This document shows, one piece after another, positions 7,524-15,605 of a stretch of 61,997 bases of DNA. Source of the DNA: Rhodospirillum sp. (GTDB taxonomy: Bacteria > Pseudomonadota > Alphaproteobacteria > Dongiales > Dongiaceae); the NCBI GenBank assembly GCA_013822765.1, contig PNKY01000019.1:1-61997 (forward strand), given 5' to 3'. The notes beneath the pieces were generated by a model. It was not told the DNA's origin, did no database searches, and saw only the letters and a list, made by a program, of their open reading frames with translations. The first letter of the stretch is position 1. Each line of letters opens with the position of its first letter. Made by a program: the position numbers and the translations under genes.

Positions 7524-8519
7524 ATGACCGATACCGTCATCAGCTCGGCCACCAAGGAAGTGGTGATCGGCTTCGACCGGCCGTTCGTCATCATTGGCGA
7601 GCGCATCAACCCGACCGGGCGCAAGCTGCTGGCGGCGGAAATGGCGGCCGGCGATTACAGCCGCGTGAAATCGGACGCCCTGGCCCAGGTCGCGGCCGGC
7701 GCCCACATGCTCGACGTCAATGCCGGCATCCCGATGACGGATGAGCCGCGCATCCTGGCCGAAACCATCCAGCTGGTGCAGTCGCTGACCGACGTGCCGC
7801 TGTCGATCGACTCGTCCATTGTCGCCGCGCTCGAGGCCGGCCTTGCGGTCTACAAGGGCAAGGCGCTGCTGAACTCGGTGACCGGCGAGGAGGAGCGCCT
7901 GGAAGTCGTGCTGCCGCTGGTGAAGAAATACGGCGCGGCGGTGGTCGCAATCTCGAACGACGAGACCGGCATTTCCGAAGACCCGGACGTGCGCTTCGAG
8001 GTCGCCAAGAAGATCGTGCAGCGCGCCGCCGATTACGGCATCCCGCATTCCGACATCGTGGTCGATCCGCTGGTCATGCCGATCGGCGCACTCGGCCAGG
8101 CCGGCAAGGCGGCGTTCCACCTGATCCGCCGCCTGCGCATGGAGCTGAAGGTCAACACCACCTGCGGCGCCTCCAATATCAGCTTCGGCCTGCCCAACCG
8201 GCACGGCCTCAATTCCAGCTTCCTCGCCATGGCGATCGGCGCGGGCATGACCAGTGCCATCACCAACCCGCTGCATGCCGAGGAGATGATCGGCGTGATG
8301 GGCGGCGACGTGCTGATGGGCCAGGACGCCCATTGTGCCGCCTGGATCCGCAAGTTCCGCGAGCCGGCGGCCGAGGGCGAAGGCGCCGGTGCGGGCGGCC
8401 GTCGTGGCCGCGAGAACCGGCGCCGCGGTGGTGGCGGCGGGGCCAGCGGTGGCACGGAAGGCGTCCAGGCCGCCGCGGATCAGTCGCAGATTGGGGCGGC
8501 GCAGGTCGTTAATGGATAA
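7524..8519 (+). CDS. Methyltetrahydrofolate:corrinoid protein methyltransferase (pterin-binding, MtrH/AcsE-like)
   Basis: This 331-residue pterin-binding TIM barrel transfers methyl groups between a corrinoid protein and THF. Family signatures are GERINPTGRKLL, the AHMLDVNAGIPM strand, VPLSIDSS, and the NTTCGASNISFGLPNRHGLN block characteristic of this subfamily. It lies 13 bases after metF. In the oxidative direction it would deliver methyl-THF to MTHFR. After residue 285 comes a low-complexity Gly/Arg tail (RRGRENRRRGGGGGASGG) not needed for the barrel and probably disordered. No corrinoid protein gene is in this window, so its partner must be elsewhere. Confidence 0.92.
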   Translation: MTDTVISSATKEVVIGFDRPFVIIGERINPTGRKLLAAEMAAGDYSRVKSDALAQVAAGAHMLDVNAGIPMTDEPRILAETIQLVQSLTDVPLSIDSSIVAALEAGLAVYKGKALLNSVTGEEERLEVVLPLVKKYGAAVVAISNDETGISEDPDVRFEVAKKIVQRAADYGIPHSDIVVDPLVMPIGALGQAGKAAFHLIRRLRMELKVNTTCGASNISFGLPNRHGLNSSFLAMAIGAGMTSAITNPLHAEEMIGVMGGDVLMGQDAHCAAWIRKFREPAAEGEGAGAGGRRGRENRRRGGGGGASGGTEGVQAAADQSQIGAAQVVNG

Positions 8520-8560
8520 ACGCCGGTTGGCCAAGGCTGGCGAAATGGCGTAAGCACATT

Positions 8561-8593
8561 CGCCCCCGCATCCGAGGCTTCGGGGCGGGGGCG
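8561..8593. promoter_or_regulatory. GC-rich stem-loop between methyltransferase and RACE genes
   Basis: CGCCCCCGC at 8561 pairs with GCGGGGGCG at 8585, and an inner CCGA/TCGG pair extends the hairpin. No T-run follows on either strand, so it is not a classical intrinsic terminator. It sits in the 100-base gap just before the RACE start and could act as an mRNA processing or stability element that sets the ratio of the two products. Confidence 0.4.
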
Positions 8594-8619
8594 AAACTAC
8601 ATTCAGGGTTCGGTAAATC

Positions 8620-10695
8620 ATGGCCGCGGAAGGCGCCGAGATCAGCGTGAAGACGGGCAACAATCACACCGCCAATGGCAACGGCAACGGCAACGGCGAT
8701 CCGCTGATCGTATTCATGCCGTCGGGCCGGCGCGGGCGTTTCCCGGTCGGCACGCCGGTGCTGCAGGCGGCGCGGCAGCTCGGCGTCGACATCGATTCGG
8801 TGTGCGGCGGGCGCGCGATCTGCGGCCGTTGCCAGGTGGTGGTGAGCGAGGGCGAGTTCGCCAAGCTCGGCGTCACCTCCAAGGGCGATCATCTCTCCGA
8901 CTTCTCGCCGGTCGAGCAGCGCTATGCCGACAAGCGCGGCATGAAGCCGGGCCGGCGCCTGTCGTGCCAGGCGGTGCTGCAGGGCGATCTCGTCATCGAC
9001 GTGCCGGAGGACAGCCAGGTCCACAAGCAGGTGGTGCGCAAGCGCGCCGAGATGCGCGCGATCGAGATCGACCCGATCGTGAAGCTGCACTACGTCGAGG
9101 TCGCCGAGCCCGACATGCACGACCCGACCGGCGACTTGCAACGCCTGGAGAAGGCGCTGCAGCAGCAATGGGGCCTCACCAACCTGTCGACCGACCTGCG
9201 CGTGATCCAGGGATTGCAGGCGGCCTTGCGCAAGGGCAAGTGGACCGTGACGGTCGCCGTGCATCTCGGCAAGCAGATCACCGGGGTCTGGCCGGGCTTC
9301 AAGGACCAGGTGTTTGGCCTTGCGGTCGATATCGGCTCCACCACCATCGCCGGCCATCTGTGCGAGCTGTCGTCGGGCGAGGTTGTCGCCTCCTCCGGCT
9401 TCATGAACCCGCAGATCCGGTTCGGCGAGGATCTGATGAGCCGCGTCTCCTACGTCATGATGAATCCGGGCGGCGAGGTCGAGATGACCAAGGCCGTGCG
9501 CGACGCGATCAACGACCTGGCCGATGCGGTGGCCAAGGAAGCCGCCTGCGACGTGCAGGACATCCTGGAGGTGACCTTCGTCGGCAATCCCATCATGCAT
9601 CACCTGCTGCTGGGGATTAACCCGATCGAGCTGGGCGGCGCGCCGTTCGCGCTGGCGACCGACGGGCCGACCATGTTCTGGGCCTCGGAGATCGACCTCA
9701 AGATCCATCCCAACGCGCGCATCTATGTGCTGCCCTGCATCGCGGGCCATGTCGGCGCCGATACGGCCGGCGTCATCCTGTCGGAAGCGCCGCACGAGGC
9801 CGACGAGATGACTTTGATCGTCGATGTCGGCACCAATGCGGAGATCGTGCTCGGCAACAAGAAGAAGCTGCTGGCGGCGTCATCGCCGACCGGACCGGCG
9901 TTCGAAGGCGCGCAGATCTCCTGCGGCCAGCGCGCGGCGCCCGGCGCGATCGAGCGCATCCGCATCAACCGCGACACGCTGGAGCCGCGTTTCAAGGTGA
10001 TCGGCTGCGACCTGTGGTCCGATCATCCGGACTTCGCGAAACAGACCGAAGGCACCGGCGTCACCGGCGTGTGCGGCTCCGGCATCATCGAATGCATCGC
10101 GGAGATGTATCTCTCCGGCATCCTCACCCAGGACGGCGTGATCGACGGCGGGATGGCGGCGAAGTCGCCGCGCGTGCAGCCGGAAGGCCGCACCTTCTCC
10201 TACCTGCTGCATGCCGGCACGCCGCAGCTGCGCATCATGCAGAACGACGTGCGCGCCATCCAACTGGCGAAAGCCGCGCTCTATGCCGGCGCGCGCCTGC
10301 TGATGGATCATCTCAACATCGACAAGGTCGACCGCATCACCCTCGCCGGCGCGTTCGGCAGCCACATCGACGTCAAATATGCGATGGTCCTCGGCATGAT
10401 CCCCGATTGCGACCTCGCCAAAGTGACCTCCGCCGGCAACGCCGCCGGCACCGGCGCGCGCATCGCGCTGCTGAACGCCGCATCGCGCGACGAGATCACG
10501 CGCGTGGTCAAGCAGGTCGAGAAAGTGGAGACCGCGGTCGAGCCCAAGTTCCAGGCGCATTTCGTGGAAGCGATGGCGATCCCACACAAGACCGCGCACT
10601 ATCCGCATCTCGCCAAGGCGGTCGCGCTGCCGGCGCCGAAAGAAGCCACGCCAGGCGGCGATGACGGCGGGCGGCGCAGGCGGCGGCGGAGTTAG
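8620..10695 (+). CDS. RACE-type corrinoid reactivation protein (2Fe-2S ferredoxin plus ASKHA ATPase)
   Basis: This 691-residue protein reduces Co(II) corrinoid that has drifted out of the methyl-transfer cycle back to Co(I), in an ATP-dependent way. The N-terminal ferredoxin domain has C62-x5-C68-x2-C71 and C116 (CGGRAICGRC and RLSCQ), the 2Fe-2S pattern of RamA-relative RACE proteins. A linker domain follows, then the ASKHA ATPase fold from about residue 235 (AVDIGSTTIAGHL, VDVGTNAEIVLG and LAGAFGSHIDVKYA). The protein starts with an Asn/Gly run (NGNGNGNGDP) and ends in an arginine tract. It is the last gene of the one-carbon operon. Its presence shows that a corrinoid protein must exist in the cell. 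Confidence 0.92.
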   Translation: MAAEGAEISVKTGNNHTANGNGNGNGDPLIVFMPSGRRGRFPVGTPVLQAARQLGVDIDSVCGGRAICGRCQVVVSEGEFAKLGVTSKGDHLSDFSPVEQRYADKRGMKPGRRLSCQAVLQGDLVIDVPEDSQVHKQVVRKRAEMRAIEIDPIVKLHYVEVAEPDMHDPTGDLQRLEKALQQQWGLTNLSTDLRVIQGLQAALRKGKWTVTVAVHLGKQITGVWPGFKDQVFGLAVDIGSTTIAGHLCELSSGEVVASSGFMNPQIRFGEDLMSRVSYVMMNPGGEVEMTKAVRDAINDLADAVAKEAACDVQDILEVTFVGNPIMHHLLLGINPIELGGAPFALATDGPTMFWASEIDLKIHPNARIYVLPCIAGHVGADTAGVILSEAPHEADEMTLIVDVGTNAEIVLGNKKKLLAASSPTGPAFEGAQISCGQRAAPGAIERIRINRDTLEPRFKVIGCDLWSDHPDFAKQTEGTGVTGVCGSGIIECIAEMYLSGILTQDGVIDGGMAAKSPRVQPEGRTFSYLLHAGTPQLRIMQNDVRAIQLAKAALYAGARLLMDHLNIDKVDRITLAGAFGSHIDVKYAMVLGMIPDCDLAKVTSAGNAAGTGARIALLNAASRDEITRVVKQVEKVETAVEPKFQAHFVEAMAIPHKTAHYPHLAKAVALPAPKEATPGGDDGGRRRRRRS

Positions 10696-10739
10696 CCGCC
10701 GTCCTTGGCGCGTTCACGCCGACGTGGCACTCTGGCCGC

Positions 10740-11249
10740 ATGTCTATCGTCATCGACCCTGCAAGCAACGACGCGGACTACGCCGCCTTCGGCGTGCTGG
10801 TCCGCGAGTATGCCGACTGGTGCCGCGCGCGCTTCGCGCACGAAGCCTGGATGATCGACCTGGCGTTCAGCCACCAGTCTCTCGATAGCGAACTTGAGAG
10901 CCTGGCGGCGTGCTACGGCCCGCCTGGTGGCAAGACCTTTCTGGCGCGGCGCGATGGCGAGGTGGTCGGCTGCGGCGCCTATCGCCGGCGTTCGGATAAG
11001 TTCTGCGAGATGAAGCGGCTGTTCGTGCCCGACCGGTTCCGCGGCTTCGGGATCGGCCGCAAGCTGTCGGCCGCCCTCATCGCCAGCGCCCGCGAGGAGC
11101 GTTTCAAGGTCATGCGCCTCGACACCGCCGCACAAATGAGCGAGGCCGTCGCGCTCTACGAGGCGATCGGCTTCAAGCGCTGCGCGCCCTACAACGAATA
11201 CCCGGAGCGCCTGATGCCGCATATGGTGTTCATGGAACTGGCTTTGTAA
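10740..11249 (+). CDS. GNAT family N-acetyltransferase
   Basis: The 169-residue protein has a single GNAT domain. Motif A, which binds acetyl-CoA pyrophosphate, is VPDRFRGFGIGRKL, and the C-terminal YEAIGFKRCAPYNEYPE segment is typical of motif B. Substrate is not predictable. It lies 45 bases after the RACE gene and nine bases before greB, so it could be co-transcribed with either, but nothing ties it functionally to the one-carbon genes. Confidence 0.88.
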   Translation: MSIVIDPASNDADYAAFGVLVREYADWCRARFAHEAWMIDLAFSHQSLDSELESLAACYGPPGGKTFLARRDGEVVGCGAYRRRSDKFCEMKRLFVPDRFRGFGIGRKLSAALIASAREERFKVMRLDTAAQMSEAVALYEAIGFKRCAPYNEYPERLMPHMVFMELAL

Positions 11250-11258
11250 TGTAGCCGC

Positions 11259-11771
11259 ATGTCCGACGAAGACGACGACGATCTCCCGCCCTTGCCGGCC
11301 GGCAAGAAGAACTACATGACGCCGGAGGGCCATGCGCGCCTGATCGCGGAGCGGCGCAAGCTGTGGAACGAGGAGCGGCCGGAGGTCGTGCGCGTGGTGG
11401 AATGGGCCGCCGGCAACGGCGATCGGTCGGAGAACGGCGACTACATCTACGGCAAGAAGCGGTTGCGCGAGATCGACCGGCGACTGCGCTTTCTCGACAA
11501 GCGGCTCTCGATCGCCGAGGTGGTCGATCCCAGCGCGCAGAAAAACCGCGGCAAGGTGTTCTTCGGCGCCAGCGTCACCTATGCGCGCGAGGATGAAAGC
11601 GAGATCACGGTCGCCATTGTCGGCATCGACGAGACGGAGACCGGCCGCATCAGCTGGATCTCGCCGGTGGCGCGGGCGCTGATGGGCAAGTCGGTCGGCG
11701 ACACCGCGAAAGTGCCGACGCCCAAGGGCGCCGAGATGATCGAGATCGTCGCGATCGCGTATCCGAACTAG
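11259..11771 (+). CDS. greB: Transcript cleavage factor GreB
   Basis: The 170-residue protein is a GreA/GreB factor that rescues backtracked RNA polymerase by stimulating transcript cleavage. It has an acidic N-terminus, the YMTPEGHARLIAERRKLW coiled coil, and the GDRSENGDYIYGKKRLREID tip region with the acidic residues that enter the polymerase channel. The C-terminal FKBP-like domain ends in ISPVARALMGKSVGD. The 'NGDYIYGKKRLREIDRR' signature distinguishes GreB from GreA. Confidence 0.93.
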   Translation: MSDEDDDDLPPLPAGKKNYMTPEGHARLIAERRKLWNEERPEVVRVVEWAAGNGDRSENGDYIYGKKRLREIDRRLRFLDKRLSIAEVVDPSAQKNRGKVFFGASVTYAREDESEITVAIVGIDETETGRISWISPVARALMGKSVGDTAKVPTPKGAEMIEIVAIAYPN

Positions 11772-11783
11772 CTGACTCAGTCA

Positions 11784-11891
11784 CCCCTCCCCCAAACTGG
11801 GGGAGGGTTGGGGTGGGGGAAGCCGCGTATCGATGCGAGAAAATCTTCGCTCGCTTCCCCCTCCCTACCCTCCCCCTTCTCGGGGGAGGGG
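11784..11891. repeat. Double-palindrome intergenic repeat, copy 2
   Basis: This is the second copy of the element at 5782-5894, lying in the convergent gap between greB and pfkB. Its left end (CCCCTCCCCCAAACTGGGGG then AGGGTTGGGGTGGGG) is nearly identical to the reverse complement of the right end of copy 1. Its right end is a CTCCCTACCCTCCCCCTTCT then CGGGGGAGGGG palindrome. The middle shares ATCTTCGCTCG with copy 1. Placed between two converging stops, it could also serve as a bidirectional transcription barrier. Confidence 0.8.
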
Positions 11892-11910
11892 AAGAACAAG
11901 CGTGTTGCTC

Positions 11911-12858
11911 CTAGCCCTTGACTTCCCACAGCTTCGTCCTTCGTGCGATGTGCAGCGTGTCCTTGCGGCTGGCGAGTTCGCTACCGGGGGCTTCGACCGC
12001 GGCGGAGGCGGCGGCGACGCCGAGGCGGCAGGCTTCGAGCAGCGACTTGCCGCGCGCCATCGCGAGGACGAAGGCGCCGATCAAGGAATCGCCGGCACCC
12101 ACCAGGCTGACCACCTTGCCCTTGGGCGACTGCAAGCGCCAAGCGCTGTCGGGCAGGATCGCGAGCGCGCCAAGGTCGCCGCGCGTGACGATCATGATCT
12201 CCGCCTTGCCGCGTTCCTGAAGGCGATGGCCGACCCGCGCCATCGTCTTCCAGTCGGTGTTGCGCGCGCCGGCAAGATCGCGGAACTCGATGTGATTCGG
12301 CTTCACCAGGAACACACCGGCGTCCAGCGCCGCGCGCAACGGTGGGCCAGAGGTATCGAGGATCATGCGCCCGCCCTGCCGCTTCACGATGCGGGCGATG
12401 CTGGCATAGAAATCCTCCGGGACACCGGGCGGCAGGCTGCCGGTGGCGACGACATAGTCGTGGTTCTTGGCCAGGCGCTCGATCCGCGCCAGCGCCGCCT
12501 TCACCTCCTTGCCGCTCCAGTGCGGGCCCTGCAGCACCAGGCGGTACTGGCGCTCGCTCGCGGTCTCGTCGACGGTCACGTTCTGCCGGGTATGCTCGAC
12601 GATCGGGAACTCGACGACGTCGAGCCCTTCCTGCTTCATCAGCTCGCGCAGGGTCCGGCCGGTCGCCCCGCCGAGCGCGACGAACGCCGTGCTCTTGCCG
12701 CCGAAGCCGCGGATCACGCGCGAGACGTTGATCCCGCCGCCGCCCGGTTCCACATGGGCGCCGGCGCAGCGCAGCTTGCGGTTGGCGAGCATCCGCTCGA
12801 CCCGGGTCGACAGGTCGACAGCCGGATTGACGGCCACGGTCAGGATCTTCTGCTGCAT
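11911..12858 (-). CDS. PfkB-family hexose kinase (1-phosphofructokinase / 6-phosphofructokinase II type)
   Basis: This 315-residue ribokinase-fold enzyme phosphorylates a sugar phosphate or hexose with ATP. It opens with ILTVAVNPAVDLST and the GGGGINVSRVIRGFGG substrate signature typical of the LacC/FruK/Pfk-2 subgroup. It has the catalytic signature VSLVGAGDSLIGAFVLAMARG near the C-terminus. The start at 12858 is chosen because AGGAA lies just upstream and the LTVAVNPA segment begins there; the longer open frame to 13158 is non-coding. It is divergent from the EamA gene across about 190 bases. Fructose-6-phosphate or a related phosphosugar is the likely substrate. Confidence 0.88.
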   Translation of the reverse strand: MQQKILTVAVNPAVDLSTRVERMLANRKLRCAGAHVEPGGGGINVSRVIRGFGGKSTAFVALGGATGRTLRELMKQEGLDVVEFPIVEHTRQNVTVDETASERQYRLVLQGPHWSGKEVKAALARIERLAKNHDYVVATGSLPPGVPEDFYASIARIVKRQGGRMILDTSGPPLRAALDAGVFLVKPNHIEFRDLAGARNTDWKTMARVGHRLQERGKAEIMIVTRGDLGALAILPDSAWRLQSPKGKVVSLVGAGDSLIGAFVLAMARGKSLLEACRLGVAAASAAVEAPGSELASRKDTLHIARRTKLWEVKG

Positions 12859-13051
12859 GGTTCCTGCGTTCCCGGTCTGTCGATTCCAAGTCGGTGATTC
12901 CCTGGGACAGATTGCGATGGCGCGCTGCTGCACTGCAATAGCGCCGATGCTATGCACAGCACGCCGGGGCCGCGACCCGAAAGGGCATTTGCCTTCCACA
13001 CCGGTCTGCTGGCATGAGTGGTCGCGGTTGGGATCGCGTGCGAGGGGTGGC

Positions 13052-14014
13052 GTGAGTTCGATTTCGGTGACCATGGCAAGCAGCCGGCATCCGGGCCTTG
13101 CGGCCCTCAGCCTGTGCAGCGGGGTCATGATCTTTTCCGGCCAGGACTGGATCATCAAGTTCCTGAGCGGCGACTATCCGGTGCACCAGGCGATCGCGAT
13201 CCGCGGCGTGGTCGCCATGGTGATCCTGTTCGCATTCATCGCCTTTTCCGGCAAGCTCGGGAGCCTGCGGTCGAAGCGCATGGCGCTACTGATTGTGCGC
13301 GGGCTGGTGCTGATGGTGGCCTACACCACCTACTATCTCGCCTTCCCGTCCATGCCGCTCGCCAGCATCGTCGCGATCTGGTTCACCGTGCCGTTGTTCG
13401 TGACCGCGCTCGCCGGCCCGTTCCTGGGCGAGAAGGTCGGCATCCGCCGCTGGATCGCCGCCATCGTCGGCTTCGTCGGCGTGCTCATCATCGTGCGGCC
13501 GGGAACGGACTCGTTCGTGCTCGCCTCGCTGCTGCCGGTCGCCTCGGCGCTGACCTATTCGATCTCGGCCCTGATGGCGCGGCGCATGGGCGAGACCGAA
13601 AGCGCGCCGGTGATGTCGTTCTACCAGAACCTGGTCTACCTGCTGGTCGCGCTGGTGATGGCGGCGATCTTTGGCGGCGGCGGCTTCGAGGGCACCACCG
13701 ACCCCAGTCTCGCCTTCCTGGTGCGCGGCTGGGTCAGTCCGACGCTGCTCGATCTCAGCCTGCTTGCCGCCTGCGGTGTCATCGCTTCCATCGCCACGGT
13801 CCTGTTGACGCAAGCCTACCGGATGGCGGAAGCGAATTTCGTCGCCTGCTTCGAGTATACCGCGATCATCTGGGCGATCTTTGGCGGCTACGTCTTCTTC
13901 GGCGAGACGCTGGATGCCTGGTCGGTTGCCGGCGCGGCGCTGATCGTGGTCGCCGGACTCTACGTGCTGTTCCGCACCCAGCCGGTGACACCGCTGGAGA
14001 CCGAGAAGGTCTAG
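13052..14014 (+). CDS. EamA/DMT-family membrane transporter
   Basis: The 320-residue protein has about ten hydrophobic segments in two EamA repeats, the pattern of the drug/metabolite transporter superfamily (RhaT/RarD relatives). Examples are ALLIVRGLVLMVAYTTYYLAF in the first repeat and the FEYTAIIWAIFGGYVFFGE signature in the second. It is expected to export a metabolite across the inner membrane; the substrate cannot be read from sequence. I chose GTG at 13052, which has an AGGGG ribosome site. ATG at 13073, close to the first membrane segment, is an equally usable alternative. Its stop abuts the convergent gene at 14015 with no gap. Confidence 0.87.
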   Translation: MSSISVTMASSRHPGLAALSLCSGVMIFSGQDWIIKFLSGDYPVHQAIAIRGVVAMVILFAFIAFSGKLGSLRSKRMALLIVRGLVLMVAYTTYYLAFPSMPLASIVAIWFTVPLFVTALAGPFLGEKVGIRRWIAAIVGFVGVLIIVRPGTDSFVLASLLPVASALTYSISALMARRMGETESAPVMSFYQNLVYLLVALVMAAIFGGGGFEGTTDPSLAFLVRGWVSPTLLDLSLLAACGVIASIATVLLTQAYRMAEANFVACFEYTAIIWAIFGGYVFFGETLDAWSVAGAALIVVAGLYVLFRTQPVTPLETEKV

Positions 14015-14404
14015 CTAGTTCACCGGCGCGGCGGTGGCCGGGGCCAGCGTGTCGGTCGGCGCCAGCAGCTTCCTGCGGCTCGGCCCGCCGCTGAGTGGCC
14101 AGGTGGGTTGTTCCTTGATGGGATTGGCGGCGTAGCACGAATCCGTGCTGCAGCGGATCGAGCAGATATTCACCTGATTGCTGCCGACCTTGCATTCGGT
14201 GCCGTCGCGGCGCTGGGGCCACAGGCAATAGAGCGTGCCGGTGCCGCTGTTGTTGAGCCCGTTGTCGATGCCGCCGCCGGCCTTCAGACACGCCTCGCTA
14301 TAGCGATCGACGCTGACCGGCAGATTTTCCGCCGACGCACGCGGCGCCGCGGCCAGCAGCAGAACGAAACCAAGCGGCAGGAAGCAAGCCAAGAGCTTGA
14401 CCAT
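14015..14404 (-). CDS. Small secreted cysteine-containing protein, unknown function
   Basis: This 129-residue protein has a clear Sec signal peptide (LACFLPLGFVLLLAAAPRASA) followed by a mature domain with six cysteines (SEACLKAGG, LYCLWPQ, TECKVG, NICSIRCSTDSCYA), an even number suited to disulfides in the periplasm. The C-terminus is Pro/Ala/Thr rich. I do not recognise the family. It is convergent with, and touches, the EamA gene and is upstream of nothing obviously related. Confidence 0.7.
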   Translation of the reverse strand: MVKLLACFLPLGFVLLLAAAPRASAENLPVSVDRYSEACLKAGGGIDNGLNNSGTGTLYCLWPQRRDGTECKVGSNQVNICSIRCSTDSCYAANPIKEQPTWPLSGGPSRRKLLAPTDTLAPATAAPVN

Positions 14405-14509
14405 GTGAACCTGCGGATGTCGGTGTCCCCGATTTGGAACCTACCACAAATTCCGCGGTTGTCACCTCACGAGGCTGTGCCAGCCGGCGCCGATACGGCG
14501 GAAAATCCT

Positions 14510-15604
14510 CTAGATCCGCACCATGTGATTGTCGAAGCGGAACTCGCCATTGGCGCCGCGCAGCGTGGGCTCCCCGGCCGCGCGCGAAGCGGAGAACAAT
14601 TCGCCACTGCCGCTCGAGATCAGGATCTCGCCCGGCGTGCCGGTCGCGCTGAGGCCACAGCCGTCGTGGATCGCGAGCGCTTCGAGCGCAGCGCCGCTTT
14701 CGTCCCACAAGCCGACGCAATTGCCGCGCGGTGAGCTCATGGCGATGAGGCCGGCAGCGCGATCGGCCGCGGCCGCGCCGCAATAGCCGCGCAGGCGACC
14801 CCAGCCGCCGTCCGGTGCCGCCAGCCAGCGCGGCGAGCTGCCCAGCCGATGCAGGAAACCGAGCGGGAAATCGAGGTCAGGCACATCGGCGGAGTCCTGC
14901 AAGGCGGCGGCAACATCGCCCGCCTCGGTGAGCGCCAGGTGCCGGATCGAGAGCCGCGTGTATTGCGGCTCCAGCACCACGCGCTCCAGCAGCCTCTGCG
15001 ACTGCCAGTCGAGATAGACGAGATCCGAGCGGATGTCGGCCAGCTCGCGTCCGCCGGTATCGTCATGCCGCTTGTCGATGCCGCCGTTGGCGACCACCAG
15101 GGTCTTGCCGTCCGGCAGCAAGGCGAGGTCATGCGGGCCGATGCCGAAGGTCGGGAATTCGCCGATCCGCACATAGTTGGCGCGCGCGTCGAAGATGCCG
15201 ATCACGCCCTGGTGCTTCGCCTCGTCGTTCTCCGTCGCCAGCAGCAGGTCGCCGGCCCGCACGAACAGTCCGTGGCCGGAGAAATGGCGCGACGGCGCGG
15301 CCGGGATCTCCGTCACCAAAGCGCCTGCCAGCGTATCGAGCACCAGCGTGAACCGGCCGGGCCGGCGCGCGAAGCAGATCGCCTCGCTGCCGCCTGGCCG
15401 CACGGCGAGGCCGTGGCCGCGGTCGGCAAGGTCGAGATCGAAGTCGATCTGGCCGTCCTCGTCGACGGCAACGACGGCGTATCGGTTGTTAGTAAGCGTC
15501 GCCGCGGCGGAGAGGTAGCGTCCGCCGTCGCTGGCGCGCGCCGGCTTGCGAACCAGCAGAGCGGCCGCCCCGCTCGCCAGCAGGCCGCGCCGGCTCAGCC
15601 TCAT
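14510..15604 (-). CDS. DUF1513 beta-propeller protein, Tat-exported, last gene of imelysin iron operon
   Basis: The 364-residue protein belongs to DUF1513, predicted beta-propellers found at the end of imelysin iron operons. It starts with a twin-arginine signal (MRLSRRGLLASGAAALL), so it is exported folded, consistent with a bound cofactor or metal. Repeated blades show as GHGLAVRPGG, SGHGLFVRAGDLLLATEND and GPHDLALLPDGKTLVVANGG. The start at 15604 lies two bases after the upstream imelysin stop (TAGCATG). Its biochemical role is unknown; periplasmic handling of iron is inferred from conserved context. Confidence 0.85.
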   Translation of the reverse strand: MRLSRRGLLASGAAALLVRKPARASDGGRYLSAAATLTNNRYAVVAVDEDGQIDFDLDLADRGHGLAVRPGGSEAICFARRPGRFTLVLDTLAGALVTEIPAAPSRHFSGHGLFVRAGDLLLATENDEAKHQGVIGIFDARANYVRIGEFPTFGIGPHDLALLPDGKTLVVANGGIDKRHDDTGGRELADIRSDLVYLDWQSQRLLERVVLEPQYTRLSIRHLALTEAGDVAAALQDSADVPDLDFPLGFLHRLGSSPRWLAAPDGGWGRLRGYCGAAAADRAAGLIAMSSPRGNCVGLWDESGAALEALAIHDGCGLSATGTPGEILISSGSGELFSASRAAGEPTLRGANGEFRFDNHMVRI

Positions 15605-15605
15605 G

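Noticed and set aside
8561..8593. Rho-independent terminator before the RACE gene
   Set aside because: The stem is strong but no T-run follows, and RACE belongs functionally to the same operon.
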